Assembly: GCF_000331575.1 (NCBI RefSeq)
Contig: NZ_KB223527.1
Location: 1,709,842 to 1,773,841, forward strand
DNA length: 64,000 nt
Direction: 5' to 3'
Origin: Calidifontibacillus oryziterrae
GTDB lineage: Bacteria; Bacillota; Bacilli; Bacillales; Bacillaceae_J
Positions 51,063 through 61,080 of this stretch are shown here, piece after piece. The position numbers and the translations under genes were made by a program. Within the stretch, counting starts at the first letter, position 1. The number at the start of each line of letters is the position of its first letter. Under the pieces are notes generated by a model, which did no database searches, was not told where the DNA came from, and saw only the letters and a list, made by a program, of their open reading frames with translations.

Positions 51063-51560
51063 TTAGTTTTTAGCGAACGTGCTTGGCATTACAACAGCAA
51101 TGACCTCTCCGCGGGCACAAAGTGTATCATTCGCATAAACTTCGGCATCAACCTTAAATTTTTTCGGATGGATTTCCTCTACCTTACCGATTGCTTTTAA
51201 TGGAACTCCGTGCGGTGTTGGCTTTAGGAATTCAACCTTTAACGATGCTGTTACGAAACGTGGCGGCTCTGCTCCATCTCCAATTTCATGTCCATTTTTA
51301 CGATGTAATGTTAACGATGCTGAGCCTGTCCCATGACAATCAATAAATGAAGCAATTAGTCCTCCATACACAAATCCTGGTAACGCTAAGTGCTCTGGTT
51401 CCGGGTTAAAAACCGTTACTGTATGATCCCCTTCTATACCCGTACGAAAATGGTGGCCCTTTTCATTTAAGCGACCACATCCATAGCACCAAGCAAAATC
51501 ATCTGGATATACATCTTGAATAGCTTTTGAAACATTTTCTACTTTAAGTACACTTTCCAC
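51063..51560 (-). CDS. Hotdog-fold thioesterase (PaaI/4HBT family)
   Basis: 165-residue predicted acyl-CoA thioesterase. It has the CYGCGRLNEKGHHF motif near residue 25, typical of one PaaI-like branch. The hotdog helix is VYGGLIASFIDCHGTGSA, where Asp is the likely catalytic residue. RFVTASLKVEFLKPTPHG and the KFKVDAEVYANDTLCARGEV strands follow. The start is a GTG at 51560 with GGGGG seven bases upstream. It is a single gene with its own terminator. The acyl substrate is not predictable. Confidence 0.87.
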   Translation of the reverse strand: MESVLKVENVSKAIQDVYPDDFAWCYGCGRLNEKGHHFRTGIEGDHTVTVFNPEPEHLALPGFVYGGLIASFIDCHGTGSASLTLHRKNGHEIGDGAEPPRFVTASLKVEFLKPTPHGVPLKAIGKVEEIHPKKFKVDAEVYANDTLCARGEVIAVVMPSTFAKN

Positions 51561-51706
51561 TATAAATCCCCCTTTTTTTCAGAATATTATAACATATAAG
51601 GATAAAAAAGGAGAGGAAAAGTTAACTTTTTTGCTCTTTTACGGGCACTTCCACGCTACTATTTATAAAATAGCCCAGAACACTCGTGACTTTAGTCATG
51701 AGAGGT

Positions 51707-52963
51707 TCAGAACTTGTCATGGAATATTTTGATTCGTTTCCCTTCTACTAAACCTTCTAGTTGAGAGTTTTTAATGATGAAATCACCTTTCGCTAAACCT
51801 TTTTCAATAACAATAAGTTCATCAGTCTCCAACCCGGTTTCCACTTTTTGAATTATTGCCTTCCCATCCTTCACAACCCACAAAGCGTCACCATCCTCAT
51901 AAGGGAATAGAACAACTTTGGGCACAGCTAGTTTATTCTGCTCGACAAGTGTAGTAAATAAAACATCAAGAGCATATCCTGGTCTTAATTCCGCCATGTT
52001 CTCTTCTGGGGTAATCGTAACCTTTACTTTCTGCTCTGTTAATCCGAGCGCTGAAACCTTTTCTTCTGCTGCAGGAGCAATTGATTTTACTACACCCTTA
52101 AATGAATAGTCCTCATCTCTTCGTTCTTGAATAAGCTCGACTTTCATTCCTTCTTTTACAGCTAAAACATCCTCTGTCAAAAGGTAAACTTCTACTTCGA
52201 ATTCACTTTTCGAGGATAGTGCCAGCAATGGGGATTGCGGTGTTACTAGCTCTCCCTCTTGAATATTTAATTGCTTAATAACCCCATTAATTGGTGAGGT
52301 AATTTCGCTATTTGTAATTAAATAATCTACATAATTAATTTGTGCTGTTAACGTATTAATCAACCCCTGATAATATTGATCTGTACCGGGTAAAGGGGCT
52401 GCTTGCTCTTCAATTAACTTTAATGCCTGTTGTTGCTGCAGTAAACTATTTTCTAACTGTATCACTTGATTTTCAGCACTATCCAATTCTTTTTTTGATA
52501 CGGCTCCATTTTCATATAATGTCTTTATCCTCTCGTAATCCTCTTGACCAATATTGAGGAGCCGCCTCGTATCTTCTATTACAAGCTGTTGCTGTTTAAT
52601 TTGTGCACGATATGGACTTTTATAAGACTGCTTTTGCTGGCCTTGAACACTTTGTAATTGACCTTTTAATTCACCTAGCTGTGCTTCAAGATCTTTTGAT
52701 TCTATATTAACTAATAGTTCGCCTTGTTTAACCGATTGGCCTTCAACAACTGGTAAGTCCTTAACCGCACCATTTACTAAGCTATATACTAAACGCTCCT
52801 GGGCTGAGGTAACGATACCTTCTTCTTTAAATGTTTGCGCTACTGTTTGTGGTTGCACTTCGATAATAGTTGTTTCAAGGGGTTTTACAGATGAATATAT
52901 CGAATATCCACCAATACTTACGATTACAATAATAGTTATTAGCCATTTCATTTGCTTTTTCAT
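51707..52963 (-). CDS. HlyD/MacA-type membrane fusion protein
   Basis: Periplasmic-adaptor-type protein adapted to a Gram-positive cell, 418 residues. N-terminal membrane anchor about 5-24, then a split lipoyl/biotinyl-like domain (TVAQTFKEEGIVTS ... VEGQSVKQGELLVNIESKDL). A long coiled-coil hairpin (about 85-190) follows with NGAVSKKELDSAENQVIQLEN, then the returning lipoyl half (TSPINGVIKQLNIQEGELV), a beta-barrel and a membrane-proximal domain. It is the last gene of the operon, 13 bases after the permease gene. It probably couples to that FtsX-type permease to export a peptide, drug or lipid. Confidence 0.9.
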   Translation of the reverse strand: MKKQMKWLITIIVIVSIGGYSIYSSVKPLETTIIEVQPQTVAQTFKEEGIVTSAQERLVYSLVNGAVKDLPVVEGQSVKQGELLVNIESKDLEAQLGELKGQLQSVQGQQKQSYKSPYRAQIKQQQLVIEDTRRLLNIGQEDYERIKTLYENGAVSKKELDSAENQVIQLENSLLQQQQALKLIEEQAAPLPGTDQYYQGLINTLTAQINYVDYLITNSEITSPINGVIKQLNIQEGELVTPQSPLLALSSKSEFEVEVYLLTEDVLAVKEGMKVELIQERRDEDYSFKGVVKSIAPAAEEKVSALGLTEQKVKVTITPEENMAELRPGYALDVLFTTLVEQNKLAVPKVVLFPYEDGDALWVVKDGKAIIQKVETGLETDELIVIEKGLAKGDFIIKNSQLEGLVEGKRIKIFHDKF

Positions 52964-52976
52964 AGCTTCCCCTCCT

Positions 52977-55343
52977 CTATTCTCTTTCTTTTAGTACGCC
53001 AACCAAATCTAGCTGTTTCACTTTTCGAGCTACTGATCGTTGTGAAATCCAAATCGCAAAAATTGTTCCAATAAAGGCTAACACAATTGCATCTGGGCTT
53101 GTTAAATCTGGAATTGTGTATAAATCACTACTCATGCTTTTCGACATCGCTTTGTTCATTGCAATTGCAAGCGGAATTCCTGTAATCATTCCTGCAATCC
53201 CAATAAACCATTGTTCAATAGAGATAACCTCCATTACCTCCCTAGGCGTCATACCGATAATCCGTAATGAAGCTAGCTCCCTTTTTCTCTCAGCTAGTGA
53301 AATGATGCTGGAATTATATACAATCGCAAATCCTGTCACAATTGCAATAATAGCCATTACCCATAATGAGTAAGCAGTCATTTCCATCAATTCATAATAT
53401 TTATCAATCATTTCCTGCCTAATTTCGATTGTACTGACAAACTTTGAAGTATGATAGCGGTCTTTCAAGTTAGGTATACTTTGTTTGTCAATAGCAATTA
53501 ATGCAGATGTCACCATCTCACCTTGATCTAATATATTTACCAACGTTTCTTGACTTAAATACACATTTGCTCCTAGATATTGAGGAACAATCCTTTCAAC
53601 GATGATGTTTCTTTTTGTATCATTAGCAAGATTGCTCTCTAATTGAAGTACATCTCCAACCTTCACATGTAGCTTATCAGCTACTTGCTCAGAAAGCATA
53701 ATCCCTGTTTTCGGTATGTCAACAAGATTTCCTGCTTTATCATAAATATTATATAATGTAGTATTATCACTTATCCCTAGGGCCACCACATCTTCTTTAT
53801 GATTGATAAATTTTAGAGACACCGGGATTTCGAGTAATGGTTCAACTAGTTTTACCCCATCAACATGCTTCAACTCGCGAACTGTTTCTTGAAGTGGCAA
53901 AGGCTGTGAAAAAGTTAACTTAGCATCTTGCTTTTGCACCTTCGTGAACTGATCTAACACCATCATTTCTGCCATATTTCCGAGTGAAAAAAAAGCAGCC
54001 ATCATACTAAAAGTAAAGACCATTCCAATAAATGTAAAGAAGCTTCGGTTTTTATTTCTAACTAAATTTCTGATTGCCATTCGTCCTTGCACATTAAACA
54101 TTGACCAAAATCCTGGTATTCTTTCTAACCAAGTTTTGTTCAAAAAGGTAGGTACAACAGGATGCATTGCTTCTGCAGGTTGAAGCTTGATAATCCCACG
54201 TACCCCCTGAAAAGACGCCGCCAGACTAAAAAGAGCTGACATAATAATTCCAAGAAAAAAATATTTTAATGAAAATTGCGCACCAAGGTTTGGCAAGCTA
54301 AAAAAAGTTTGATAAACCTCCATCAAGGAGACTGATAACGCCGTTCCTAATAGACCACCAAATATTCCACCGACAAGTCCTATAAATAGGCCATATCCTA
54401 AATAATGGAATAATATTTCCGTATTTCGATAACCAAACGCCTTCAACGTTCCAATTTGGCCACGTTGTGATTCAACTAAGCGCTTTAACATAATGTATAA
54501 AATAATCGCTGCGATAATTAGAAAAATTACAGGAAGACTGCTTGACATTCGTTCCATTTGTTTTAATTCTTCCGATAGCATTGCATTGCTAAGCTGATCC
54601 TCTGCGGAATACAAGCTTTCAAGCTCATATTGTTTTAATTCAGACTTTAATTTATGTTCAATATCAGCAAATTCAATACCAGGGTCTAACGTAAACGATA
54701 TATCATTCACTAATCCTTTTTGGGTAAATAGCTGCTGTAAATCTTCATAGGGCATGTAGGCAACTTCAAATTTCGCCGGGTCATTTGTAAGACTTTGGAG
54801 GTCCTGCAATGCATATACATATTCCGGGCTCTGTCCGCTTCCACTTACAGATAGCTCAACCATTTTACCATCAATAATGACTTTAATCTTATCTCCAAGC
54901 TGTAAGTCATGGGCATGATAAAATTTTTCTGCAAGTAATATTTGCCGTCGATCCTTTTCTGGCAAGGCACCCTCGAATACTTTAATTCCATTCAGTTCAT
55001 TCCCTGCAGGAGTGTGCAATGAAATTAGCCTTAGATAAACATTTTCATTCGTGCTTTCCTCCATTGATACTCTTACATCTTTCACTAAGCGTCCACTAAC
55101 TTCGTTGATTCCTTCCATTTTTTCGAGCTCTTTTGCGATGGAAAGAGGAATTGCTTTTACCATTGCAAAGCCATCTGCAAATTTATATTCTTGATAAAAT
55201 TCATCTTTCGCAATAAATAAATTATCCTTTGCCATCGACATCGCTGTATATGCCATAAGTCCAATCGAGATCACAATCGCACACGCAAGATAAGCAACTT
55301 TATTTTCGAGAATATCTCTGATCATTTTTTTCCATAGCATCAC
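52977..55343 (-). CDS. FtsX/MacB-family ABC permease
   Basis: 788-residue permease with two FtsX repeats. Helix 1 (about 18-38) is followed by an extracellular domain (about 40-265), three helices (about 270-400), a second helix and domain (from about 430) and three C-terminal helices (about 660-775). The repeats show SQRGQIGTLKAFGYRNTEIL and ERKRELASLRIIGMTPREVM, the conserved loop of this family. The start is GTG at 55343 (or ATG at 55340), with GAGGAGG upstream inside the ATPase gene; stop and start overlap as GTGA. This is a mechanotransmission-type exporter rather than an importer. Confidence 0.9.
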   Translation of the reverse strand: MMLWKKMIRDILENKVAYLACAIVISIGLMAYTAMSMAKDNLFIAKDEFYQEYKFADGFAMVKAIPLSIAKELEKMEGINEVSGRLVKDVRVSMEESTNENVYLRLISLHTPAGNELNGIKVFEGALPEKDRRQILLAEKFYHAHDLQLGDKIKVIIDGKMVELSVSGSGQSPEYVYALQDLQSLTNDPAKFEVAYMPYEDLQQLFTQKGLVNDISFTLDPGIEFADIEHKLKSELKQYELESLYSAEDQLSNAMLSEELKQMERMSSSLPVIFLIIAAIILYIMLKRLVESQRGQIGTLKAFGYRNTEILFHYLGYGLFIGLVGGIFGGLLGTALSVSLMEVYQTFFSLPNLGAQFSLKYFFLGIIMSALFSLAASFQGVRGIIKLQPAEAMHPVVPTFLNKTWLERIPGFWSMFNVQGRMAIRNLVRNKNRSFFTFIGMVFTFSMMAAFFSLGNMAEMMVLDQFTKVQKQDAKLTFSQPLPLQETVRELKHVDGVKLVEPLLEIPVSLKFINHKEDVVALGISDNTTLYNIYDKAGNLVDIPKTGIMLSEQVADKLHVKVGDVLQLESNLANDTKRNIIVERIVPQYLGANVYLSQETLVNILDQGEMVTSALIAIDKQSIPNLKDRYHTSKFVSTIEIRQEMIDKYYELMEMTAYSLWVMAIIAIVTGFAIVYNSSIISLAERKRELASLRIIGMTPREVMEVISIEQWFIGIAGMITGIPLAIAMNKAMSKSMSSDLYTIPDLTSPDAIVLAFIGTIFAIWISQRSVARKVKQLDLVGVLKERE

Positions 55344-56044
55344 CAGGATACCTCCTCTGGCGGTAGAGGCTTTTTATTGACTGCCACCTTCTCAAGCATC
55401 CCGTCCTTAATATAAAAAACGCGATCAGCCATAGCGGCAATGCCGGCATTGTGAGTAATTATCATGACCGTTTTGCCATAGGTAACATTGAATTGTTTAA
55501 GTAGCTTTAAAACTTGTACCCCAGTTGCAAAATCCAATGCACCCGTAGGTTCGTCACATAATAGAATATCCGGGTTCTTAGCTACCGCACGTGCAATAGC
55601 AACCCTTTGCTGTTCTCCACCAGACATTTGCGCTGGAAAATGGTCTTTCCGGTCAGCTAACCCAACCTGTGATAAAATATCTTTTACATCTAGTGGATTT
55701 TTTGCTATTTGCGTAGATAGCTGTATATTTTCATAGGCTGTAAGATTTGGCATTAAATTATAAAACTGAAAAACAAATCCTATCGAGTTTCGTCTATACT
55801 CAGTTAAAGTTTTTTCAGTAGCTTGATGCAATGGCTGCCCACGATAATATATTTCACCTGTGCTGGCTTTGTCCATTCCACCAATAAGGTTTATCATAGT
55901 ACTTTTTCCCGACCCACTTGGACCAAGAACGACAATAAATTCACCTTGGTAGATTTCAAAGTCAATGCCTTTTAAAGCATCCACTCTAACCTCACCCATT
56001 TGATAATATTTCCCTACTTTTTTCGCGGTTACTATTACAGTCAT
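55340..56044 (-). CDS. MacB/LolD-type ABC transporter ATPase
   Basis: 234-residue ATPase. Walker A is GPSGSGKSTMINLIGG, the Q-loop is IGFVFQFYNLMPNLTAYENI, the signature is [14 protein letters not shown], and Walker B is ILLCDEPTGALD, which marks the MacB/LolD/FtsE group. First gene of the ATPase-permease-adaptor operon. The operon may form a complete Gram-positive MacAB-like efflux pump. No adjacent two-component regulator is present. Confidence 0.93.
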   Translation of the reverse strand: MTVIVTAKKVGKYYQMGEVRVDALKGIDFEIYQGEFIVVLGPSGSGKSTMINLIGGMDKASTGEIYYRGQPLHQATEKTLTEYRRNSIGFVFQFYNLMPNLTAYENIQLSTQIAKNPLDVKDILSQVGLADRKDHFPAQMSGGEQQRVAIARAVAKNPDILLCDEPTGALDFATGVQVLKLLKQFNVTYGKTVMIITHNAGIAAMADRVFYIKDGMLEKVAVNKKPLPPEEVSW

Positions 56045-56182
56045 TTCATGATTCCCCTTTTGTTTGTAACGCTATAGCTTCATCATAACAAATCATTTAG
56101 CCCATCACATTATCATTGTAAAATTGCATAATAAACATTGACAATTTTGTTAACACAATTCTTTCACTCCCATAAAAATTAA

Positions 56183-56210
56183 TTGAATTTGCAGGCTTTT
56201 CCTGTATAAT
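56183..56210 (+). promoter_or_regulatory. Sigma-A promoter of potABCD
   Basis: TTGAAT at 56183-56188, a 16-base spacer, TATAAT at 56205-56210, leaving a leader of about 84 bases before potA. Confidence 0.6.
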
Positions 56211-56300
56211 TTATTGCGAATTACTTAATAATTCTTTTATTTTCTACATGGATGCCTTATTATGTAATTCTTCGAAACTATTAATAAGAGGGAGGTTACC

Positions 56301-57410
56301 ATGACAAACGTTCCAATTATTCAATTCAAGCATGTAACAAAACAATTTGATAACGATCCAGTTATTCTGGATGACGTTAGCTTTGTAATTGAGCGTGGTA
56401 AATTTTATACACTTCTCGGTCCTTCTGGATGTGGTAAGACGACTATTCTCCGCTTGATTGCCGGTTTTACAGAAGCCACTGCAGGTGAAATTTTTTTCAA
56501 TGGAAAAAAAGTAAACGATATCCCTGCTAATAAACGTCAAGTAAATACTGTATTTCAAGATTATGCACTATTCCCTCATTTAAATGTTTTTGAAAATGTT
56601 GCGTTTGGTTTACGGATTAAAAAATTAAGAAACTTAGAAATTGAAAAGAAAGTCAAAGAAGCGTTACAGTTTGTAAACCTTGCTGGGTATGAGCAACGCG
56701 AAATTAAAGAAATGTCAGGGGGACAACGGCAACGTGTTGCAATTGCCCGGGCAATTGTCAATGAACCAGAGGTTATTCTTCTTGATGAACCTTTATCTGC
56801 ATTAGATTTAAAGCTGCGCACTGAAATGCAGTATGAACTAAGAGAATTGCAGCGTCGCCTAGGAATTACGTTTGTATTTGTTACCCATGATCAAGAAGAA
56901 GCACTTGCAATGTCAGATGAAATCTTTGTTATAAATAAAGGGAAAATTCAGCAGAGTGGGACCCCTACTGATATATATGATGAGCCTATTAATCGTTTTG
57001 TTGCGGACTTTATTGGGGAATCTAACATCATTAAAGGTAAAATGATTAAAGATTATGTTGTTGAGTTTGTTGGCAAGCAATTCGAATGTGTGGATAAGGG
57101 CTTAAATGACAATGAACCTATTGAAATCGTAATTCGCCCTGAGGATTTAGAAATCACAACGTTAGAACGAGGGAAGCTACAGGTTGTTGTTGATACGCAA
57201 CTATTTAGGGGCGTTCATTACGAAATCTGTTGCTATGATAAGGACGGAAATGAATGGCTTGTTCACTCCACGAAAAAAGTAAATGTAGGCGATGAAATAG
57301 GACTTTATTTTGATCCAGAAGCTATTCACGTTATGCGTCTCGGGGAAACTGAAGAGGAATTTGACCGCCGCTTAGAAGCATATTCAGTCGGAGATAGCGA
57401 TGGAAAATAA
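56301..57410 (+). CDS. potA: Spermidine/putrescine ABC importer ATPase PotA
   Basis: 369-residue ATPase of the polyamine importer. Walker A is [16 protein letters not shown], the signature [15 protein letters not shown], Walker [17 protein letters not shown], and the H-loop [17 protein letters not shown]-terminal TOBE-type regulatory domain follows (about 245-350), with [13 protein letters not shown]. The ATG has GAGGGAGG upstream. First of four coupled genes, overlapping potB by 11 bases. The XRE-type regulator gene often found before potA in Bacilli is absent here. Confidence 0.93.
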   Translation: MTNVPIIQFKHVTKQFDNDPVILDDVSFVIERGKFYTLLGPSGCGKTTILRLIAGFTEATAGEIFFNGKKVNDIPANKRQVNTVFQDYALFPHLNVFENVAFGLRIKKLRNLEIEKKVKEALQFVNLAGYEQREIKEMSGGQRQRVAIARAIVNEPEVILLDEPLSALDLKLRTEMQYELRELQRRLGITFVFVTHDQEEALAMSDEIFVINKGKIQQSGTPTDIYDEPINRFVADFIGESNIIKGKMIKDYVVEFVGKQFECVDKGLNDNEPIEIVIRPEDLEITTLERGKLQVVVDTQLFRGVHYEICCYDKDGNEWLVHSTKKVNVGDEIGLYFDPEAIHVMRLGETEEEFDRRLEAYSVGDSDGK

Positions 57411-58206
57411 GGTTACACGTAATATATACCTAATTCCTTATGCGTTTTGGATCGTTTTATTTGTTATTGCGCCTATATTACTTGTACTCTATTATTCTTT
57501 TTTTGATATTGAAGGTCATTTATCCCTTGCCAACTATCAAAAGTTCTTTACACCAGTTTACTTAAAAATGACATTAAGCTCATTCTGGTACGCTTTTTTA
57601 ATAACTTCCATATCGCTTTTAGTTGCTTATCCAACTGCTTATTTATTAACAAAAACTAGACATAAGCATCTATGGCTATTGCTAATTATTACGCCGTCAT
57701 GGATTAATTTACTTTTGAAGGCATATGCTTTCCTTGGGATTTTCGGTACATATGGAATTACGAATAGCTTTCTAGAGATTATCGGCATCGGTTCAAAACA
57801 ACTGCTATTTACTGATTTCAGTTTTGTATTTGTATCTGTCTATATCTTTATTCCATTTATGATATTACCTATTTTTAATTCGCTAAATGAGTTAAATCCA
57901 ACACTTTTAGATGCTGCAAGTGATCTTGGTGCATCGAAGTGGACTACTTTTCGTCGCGTGATCCTACCTTTAACAATGGATGGCGTGAAATCAGGCTGTC
58001 AAATTGTGTTTATTCCATCTCTTTCGTTGTTCATGTTAACAAGATTGATCGCAGGAAACCGTGTGATAACCTTAGGTACTGCGATTGAACAACACTTCCT
58101 TGTTACGCAGGACTGGGGAATGGGTGCGACGATAGCCGTGTTTTTAATTATTTTTATGTTTATCATTATGATTGTTACCGGCAACCGAAAGCGGGGTGGA
58201 TTGTAG
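57400..58206 (+). CDS. potB: Polyamine ABC importer permease PotB
   Basis: 268-residue permease with six helices. The coupling-helix EAA motif is [24 protein letters not shown] (about 167-190). Other PotB segments are [21 protein letters not shown] at the start and [19 protein letters not shown]. The ATG at 57400 lies within the end of potA with GGAG six bases upstream, so translation is coupled. It forms the channel with PotC. Confidence 0.93.
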   Translation: MENKVTRNIYLIPYAFWIVLFVIAPILLVLYYSFFDIEGHLSLANYQKFFTPVYLKMTLSSFWYAFLITSISLLVAYPTAYLLTKTRHKHLWLLLIITPSWINLLLKAYAFLGIFGTYGITNSFLEIIGIGSKQLLFTDFSFVFVSVYIFIPFMILPIFNSLNELNPTLLDAASDLGASKWTTFRRVILPLTMDGVKSGCQIVFIPSLSLFMLTRLIAGNRVITLGTAIEQHFLVTQDWGMGATIAVFLIIFMFIIMIVTGNRKRGGL

Positions 58207-58207
58207 G

Positions 58208-59011
58208 ATGAAAAAAAGAATATCACCTTTATCAAAGCTTTATTTAGTCGCGATTTTTCTAATCCTTTATACTCCGATTTTCTTTTTAGTATTTTACTCT
58301 TTTAATAGTGGCGGAACAATGTATGATTTTGAAGGGTTTACCCTTGACTGGTATCGAGAACTGTTTCATGATACAAGACTGCTTATTATTGTGCTAAACA
58401 CGATCGTTATTGCCTTATTATCAGCATTAATATCGACGATTATTGGCGTTCTTGGTGCTTTAGCCATTCATACCGTTACGAAAAGACAAACAAAAAATGC
58501 GTTATTATCATTAAACAATGTTCTTATTGTAAGTCCTGATGTAATAATCGGTGCTTCATTTTTAATATTATTTACAATCGGCGGGATTAAGCTCGGATTT
58601 TATTCAGTGCTTCTATCCCACATTGCATTTTGTATCCCGATTGTTGTCTTAATGGTACTGCCGAAGTTAGCAGAGATGAGTCCATCTTTACTTGACGCCG
58701 CAAGAGATTTAGGTGCTAGTCAGTGGGATGTCCTCACTAAGGTTATTATTCCATATATTACGCCCGGAATATTAGCTGGCTTTTTCATGGCATTAACGTA
58801 TTCCTTTGATGATTTTGCCGTTACGTTTTTTGTAACCGGCAATGGTTTCAGTACTCTTTCTGTTGAGATCTATTCATTGGCTCGGCGTGGTATTTCCTTA
58901 AATATTAATGCGTTGTCTGCCCTTCTATTTATCTTTACTATGCTGTTAGTTGTCATTTATTACTTTATTACACAACGCAACAAGCCTAGAGGGGTGGGAG
59001 TTAATAGATGA
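58208..59011 (+). CDS. potC: Polyamine ABC importer permease PotC
   Basis: 267-residue second permease with six helices. The EAA motif is SLLDAARDLGASQWDVLTKVIIPY (about 158-182). The start is the ATG at 58208, two bases after the potB stop, with GGGTGG eight bases before it; the longer upstream frame runs through potB. The C-terminal stop overlaps the potD start as ATGA. Confidence 0.92.
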   Translation: MKKRISPLSKLYLVAIFLILYTPIFFLVFYSFNSGGTMYDFEGFTLDWYRELFHDTRLLIIVLNTIVIALLSALISTIIGVLGALAIHTVTKRQTKNALLSLNNVLIVSPDVIIGASFLILFTIGGIKLGFYSVLLSHIAFCIPIVVLMVLPKLAEMSPSLLDAARDLGASQWDVLTKVIIPYITPGILAGFFMALTYSFDDFAVTFFVTGNGFSTLSVEIYSLARRGISLNINALSALLFIFTMLLVVIYYFITQRNKPRGVGVNR

Positions 59012-60081
59012 AAAAATTAATCCACGCTTTTCTAGTCGTTATGCTAGTTTCAATTGTCCTATTGGTCATCATTTCAAAATTAAATTCTTCTCATGGATAT
59101 TCGAGCGGGAACACGGTTACGATTTACAACTGGGGCGACTATATTGATGAGGAATTAATCGAACGCTTTGAGGAAGAAACTGGTACGAAAGTAATTTATG
59201 AAACGTTTGATTCAAATGAAGCAATGATGACAAAGATTGCTCAGGGTGGCACTACATATGATATTGCCGTTCCGTCTGAGTATATGATCGATAAAATGCG
59301 TGAAGAGGACTTACTTATTCCATTAGACCATTCAAAGCTTCCTAATTTACAATATATAGATGAGCGCTTTATGGATTTACCATTTGATCCGAGTAATAAA
59401 TATTCTGTTCCTTACTTCTGGGGAACAGTCGGCATTGTCTATAATCCAAAGCTACTTGAGGACATGGAGATTTCAAGCTGGAACGACCTCTGGAATCCTG
59501 AGTTAAAAAATCAAATTCTTTTAATAGATGGAGCAAGAGAGGTAATTGGCATGGGCTTGAATAGTCTTGGCTATTCTTTAAATGATACTAATAAAGACCA
59601 TTTAATTGAAGCTAAAAGAAAACTTGATACGTTGACTCCGAATGTTAAAGCAATCGTTGGGGATGAAACAAGAATGCTGTTGGCAAACGAAGAGGCTGCT
59701 ATTGGACTTGTATGGTCAGGAGATGCTGCCGATATAATGTGGGAAAACGAAGATTTGGACTATGTTGTTCCTATTGAAGGATCAAATCTTTGGTTCGATA
59801 ATATGGTTATCCCGAAAACTGCAAAAAATATCGAAGCGGCCCATCAGTTTATTAATTTTATGTTAGATCCTGAGATAGCGGCACAAAATACCGAGTATGT
59901 TTCGTATTCAACGCCTAATAAGGAAGCGCTCAATTATATGCCAGAGGATATGGTTACGGACGAGCGGTTTTATCCGTCACCAGAGCTTACAGAAAAGCTT
60001 GAAGTGTATGAAAATCTTGGGCTAAAAAACTTAGCTTATTACAATGAACTGTTTTTAGAATTTAAAATGCATCGAAAATAA
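59008..60081 (+). CDS. potD: Polyamine-binding protein PotD
   Basis: 357-residue extracellular binding protein for spermidine or putrescine. The N-terminus MKKLIHAFLVVMLVSIVLLVI is a strong hydrophobic anchor but has no Cys and so no lipobox. The protein would be held by an uncleaved membrane segment or released, unusual for a Gram-positive binding protein. The mature domain starts TVTIYNWGDYIDEELIERFE, the classic PotD/PotF opening, and continues with AVPSEYMIDKM and EEAAIGLVWSGDAADIMWEN. The ATG overlaps the potC stop with GGTGGGAG upstream. Confidence 0.92.
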   Translation: MKKLIHAFLVVMLVSIVLLVIISKLNSSHGYSSGNTVTIYNWGDYIDEELIERFEEETGTKVIYETFDSNEAMMTKIAQGGTTYDIAVPSEYMIDKMREEDLLIPLDHSKLPNLQYIDERFMDLPFDPSNKYSVPYFWGTVGIVYNPKLLEDMEISSWNDLWNPELKNQILLIDGAREVIGMGLNSLGYSLNDTNKDHLIEAKRKLDTLTPNVKAIVGDETRMLLANEEAAIGLVWSGDAADIMWENEDLDYVVPIEGSNLWFDNMVIPKTAKNIEAAHQFINFMLDPEIAAQNTEYVSYSTPNKEALNYMPEDMVTDERFYPSPELTEKLEVYENLGLKNLAYYNELFLEFKMHRK

Positions 60082-60302
60082 GTACAAAAGCTATAGGCAA
60101 CTTGATTAGGGACGTATAAACTAAGAGCGCATCGACTGAGATAAAGGAAACACGTCGAGGGACGATTCGATGTTGACTTAGACTTATCGCAAAAGAGATG
60201 TGCGACGTTTACTAGTCGCTGGGGGCTTGCGCTGGACGACTACTCTCTGTACTATAGTATTTATCCACAGGATCATTTTTTATAATTTCCTAAACAACAA
60301 AC
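60082..60302. other. Intergenic stretch of atypical composition after potD
   Basis: Between 60110 and 60250 the sequence is richer in G and C than the flanks, with CGTCGAGGGACG, GTGCGACG and CGCTGGGGGCTTGCGCTGGACG-like pieces. No credible gene. It resembles from memory a degenerate intergenic repeat of Bacilli, but there is no second copy in the window to prove it. Confidence 0.35.
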
Positions 60303-60350
60303 AAGGCTGTTCAAAAATCATTGATGATTTTGAACAGCCCTATTATTTTC
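60303..60350. terminator. Terminator of potABCD, convergent with liv cluster 2
   Basis: Stem GGCTGTTCAAAAATCA / TGATTTTGAACAGCC with a four-base loop, followed by CTATTATTTTC on the plus strand. Confidence 0.82.
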
Positions 60351-60372
60351 AACCGTTTTTCTATTGGTTTGA

Positions 60373-61080
60373 CTATAGTCCGCCAAGATAAGCCTCTTTA
60401 ATTTGTTCGCTTGCCTGTAGCTCCGCTGCAGTACCAGAAACAACAACACGTCCTGTTTCAATTACATAGGCGCGATTGGCAATCGATAAAGCCATATTTG
60501 CATTTTGCTCAACTAGCAAAATCGTAGTTCCTGTTTTATTGATCTCTTCAATAATATTGAAAATGGTTTTAACTAGTAGTGGCGCTAATCCCATTGATGG
60601 CTCATCTAGCAACAAAAGCTTTGGTCTTGCCATTAGAGCTCTACCCATCGCTAACATTTGCTGTTCGCCACCCGAAAGAGTACCTGACTGCTGTTTTTTC
60701 CGTTCAAGCAAGCGCGGAAAAAGTTCATATACCTTCTCAAAATCTTTACGAATTTCCTGCTTGTCTTTCCGTAAAAACGCACCTAATTCAAGATTTTCTT
60801 CAACTGTCATATTTGCAAATACACGACGTCCCTCTGGAACATGTGAAATCCCATTTTTCACAATGCTTTGGGCTGGTTTACCAGAAATTGAGGAACCGAG
60901 GTACTCAATTTTCCCGCTTTTTGGCTTTAGTAATCCAGATAACGTCTTTAACAATGTACTTTTCCCAGCGCCGTTTGCACCAATTAGTGTAACAATTTCT
61001 CCTTCATTTACCTGTAACGAAACTTCCTTAAGGGCTTGAATATTACCATAATATACGTCGATTTGGTCAACTTTAAGCAT
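60373..61080 (-). CDS. livF: Branched-chain amino acid ABC transporter ATPase LivF (cluster 2)
   Basis: 235-residue ATPase. Walker A is GANGAGKSTLLKTLSG, the signature LSGGEQQMLAMGRAL, and Walker B LLLLDEPSMGLAP. The ATG at 61080 overlaps the livG stop by eight bases; AGGAGG lies 12 bases before it, rather far. An in-frame GTG at 61089 would be too close. The longer frame to 61173 runs through livG and is not used. Last gene of the second liv operon. Confidence 0.92.
   Translation of the reverse strand: MLKVDQIDVYYGNIQALKEVSLQVNEGEIVTLIGANGAGKSTLLKTLSGLLKPKSGKIEYLGSSISGKPAQSIVKNGISHVPEGRRVFANMTVEENLELGAFLRKDKQEIRKDFEKVYELFPRLLERKKQQSGTLSGGEQQMLAMGRALMARPKLLLLDEPSMGLAPLLVKTIFNIIEEINKTGTTILLVEQNANMALSIANRAYVIETGRVVVSGTAAELQASEQIKEAYLGGL

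Noticed and set aside
51680-51702. Hairpin CTCGTGAC/GTCATGAG downstream of the HlyD-type gene
   Set aside because: No T-run follows on the minus strand, so it was not called a terminator.
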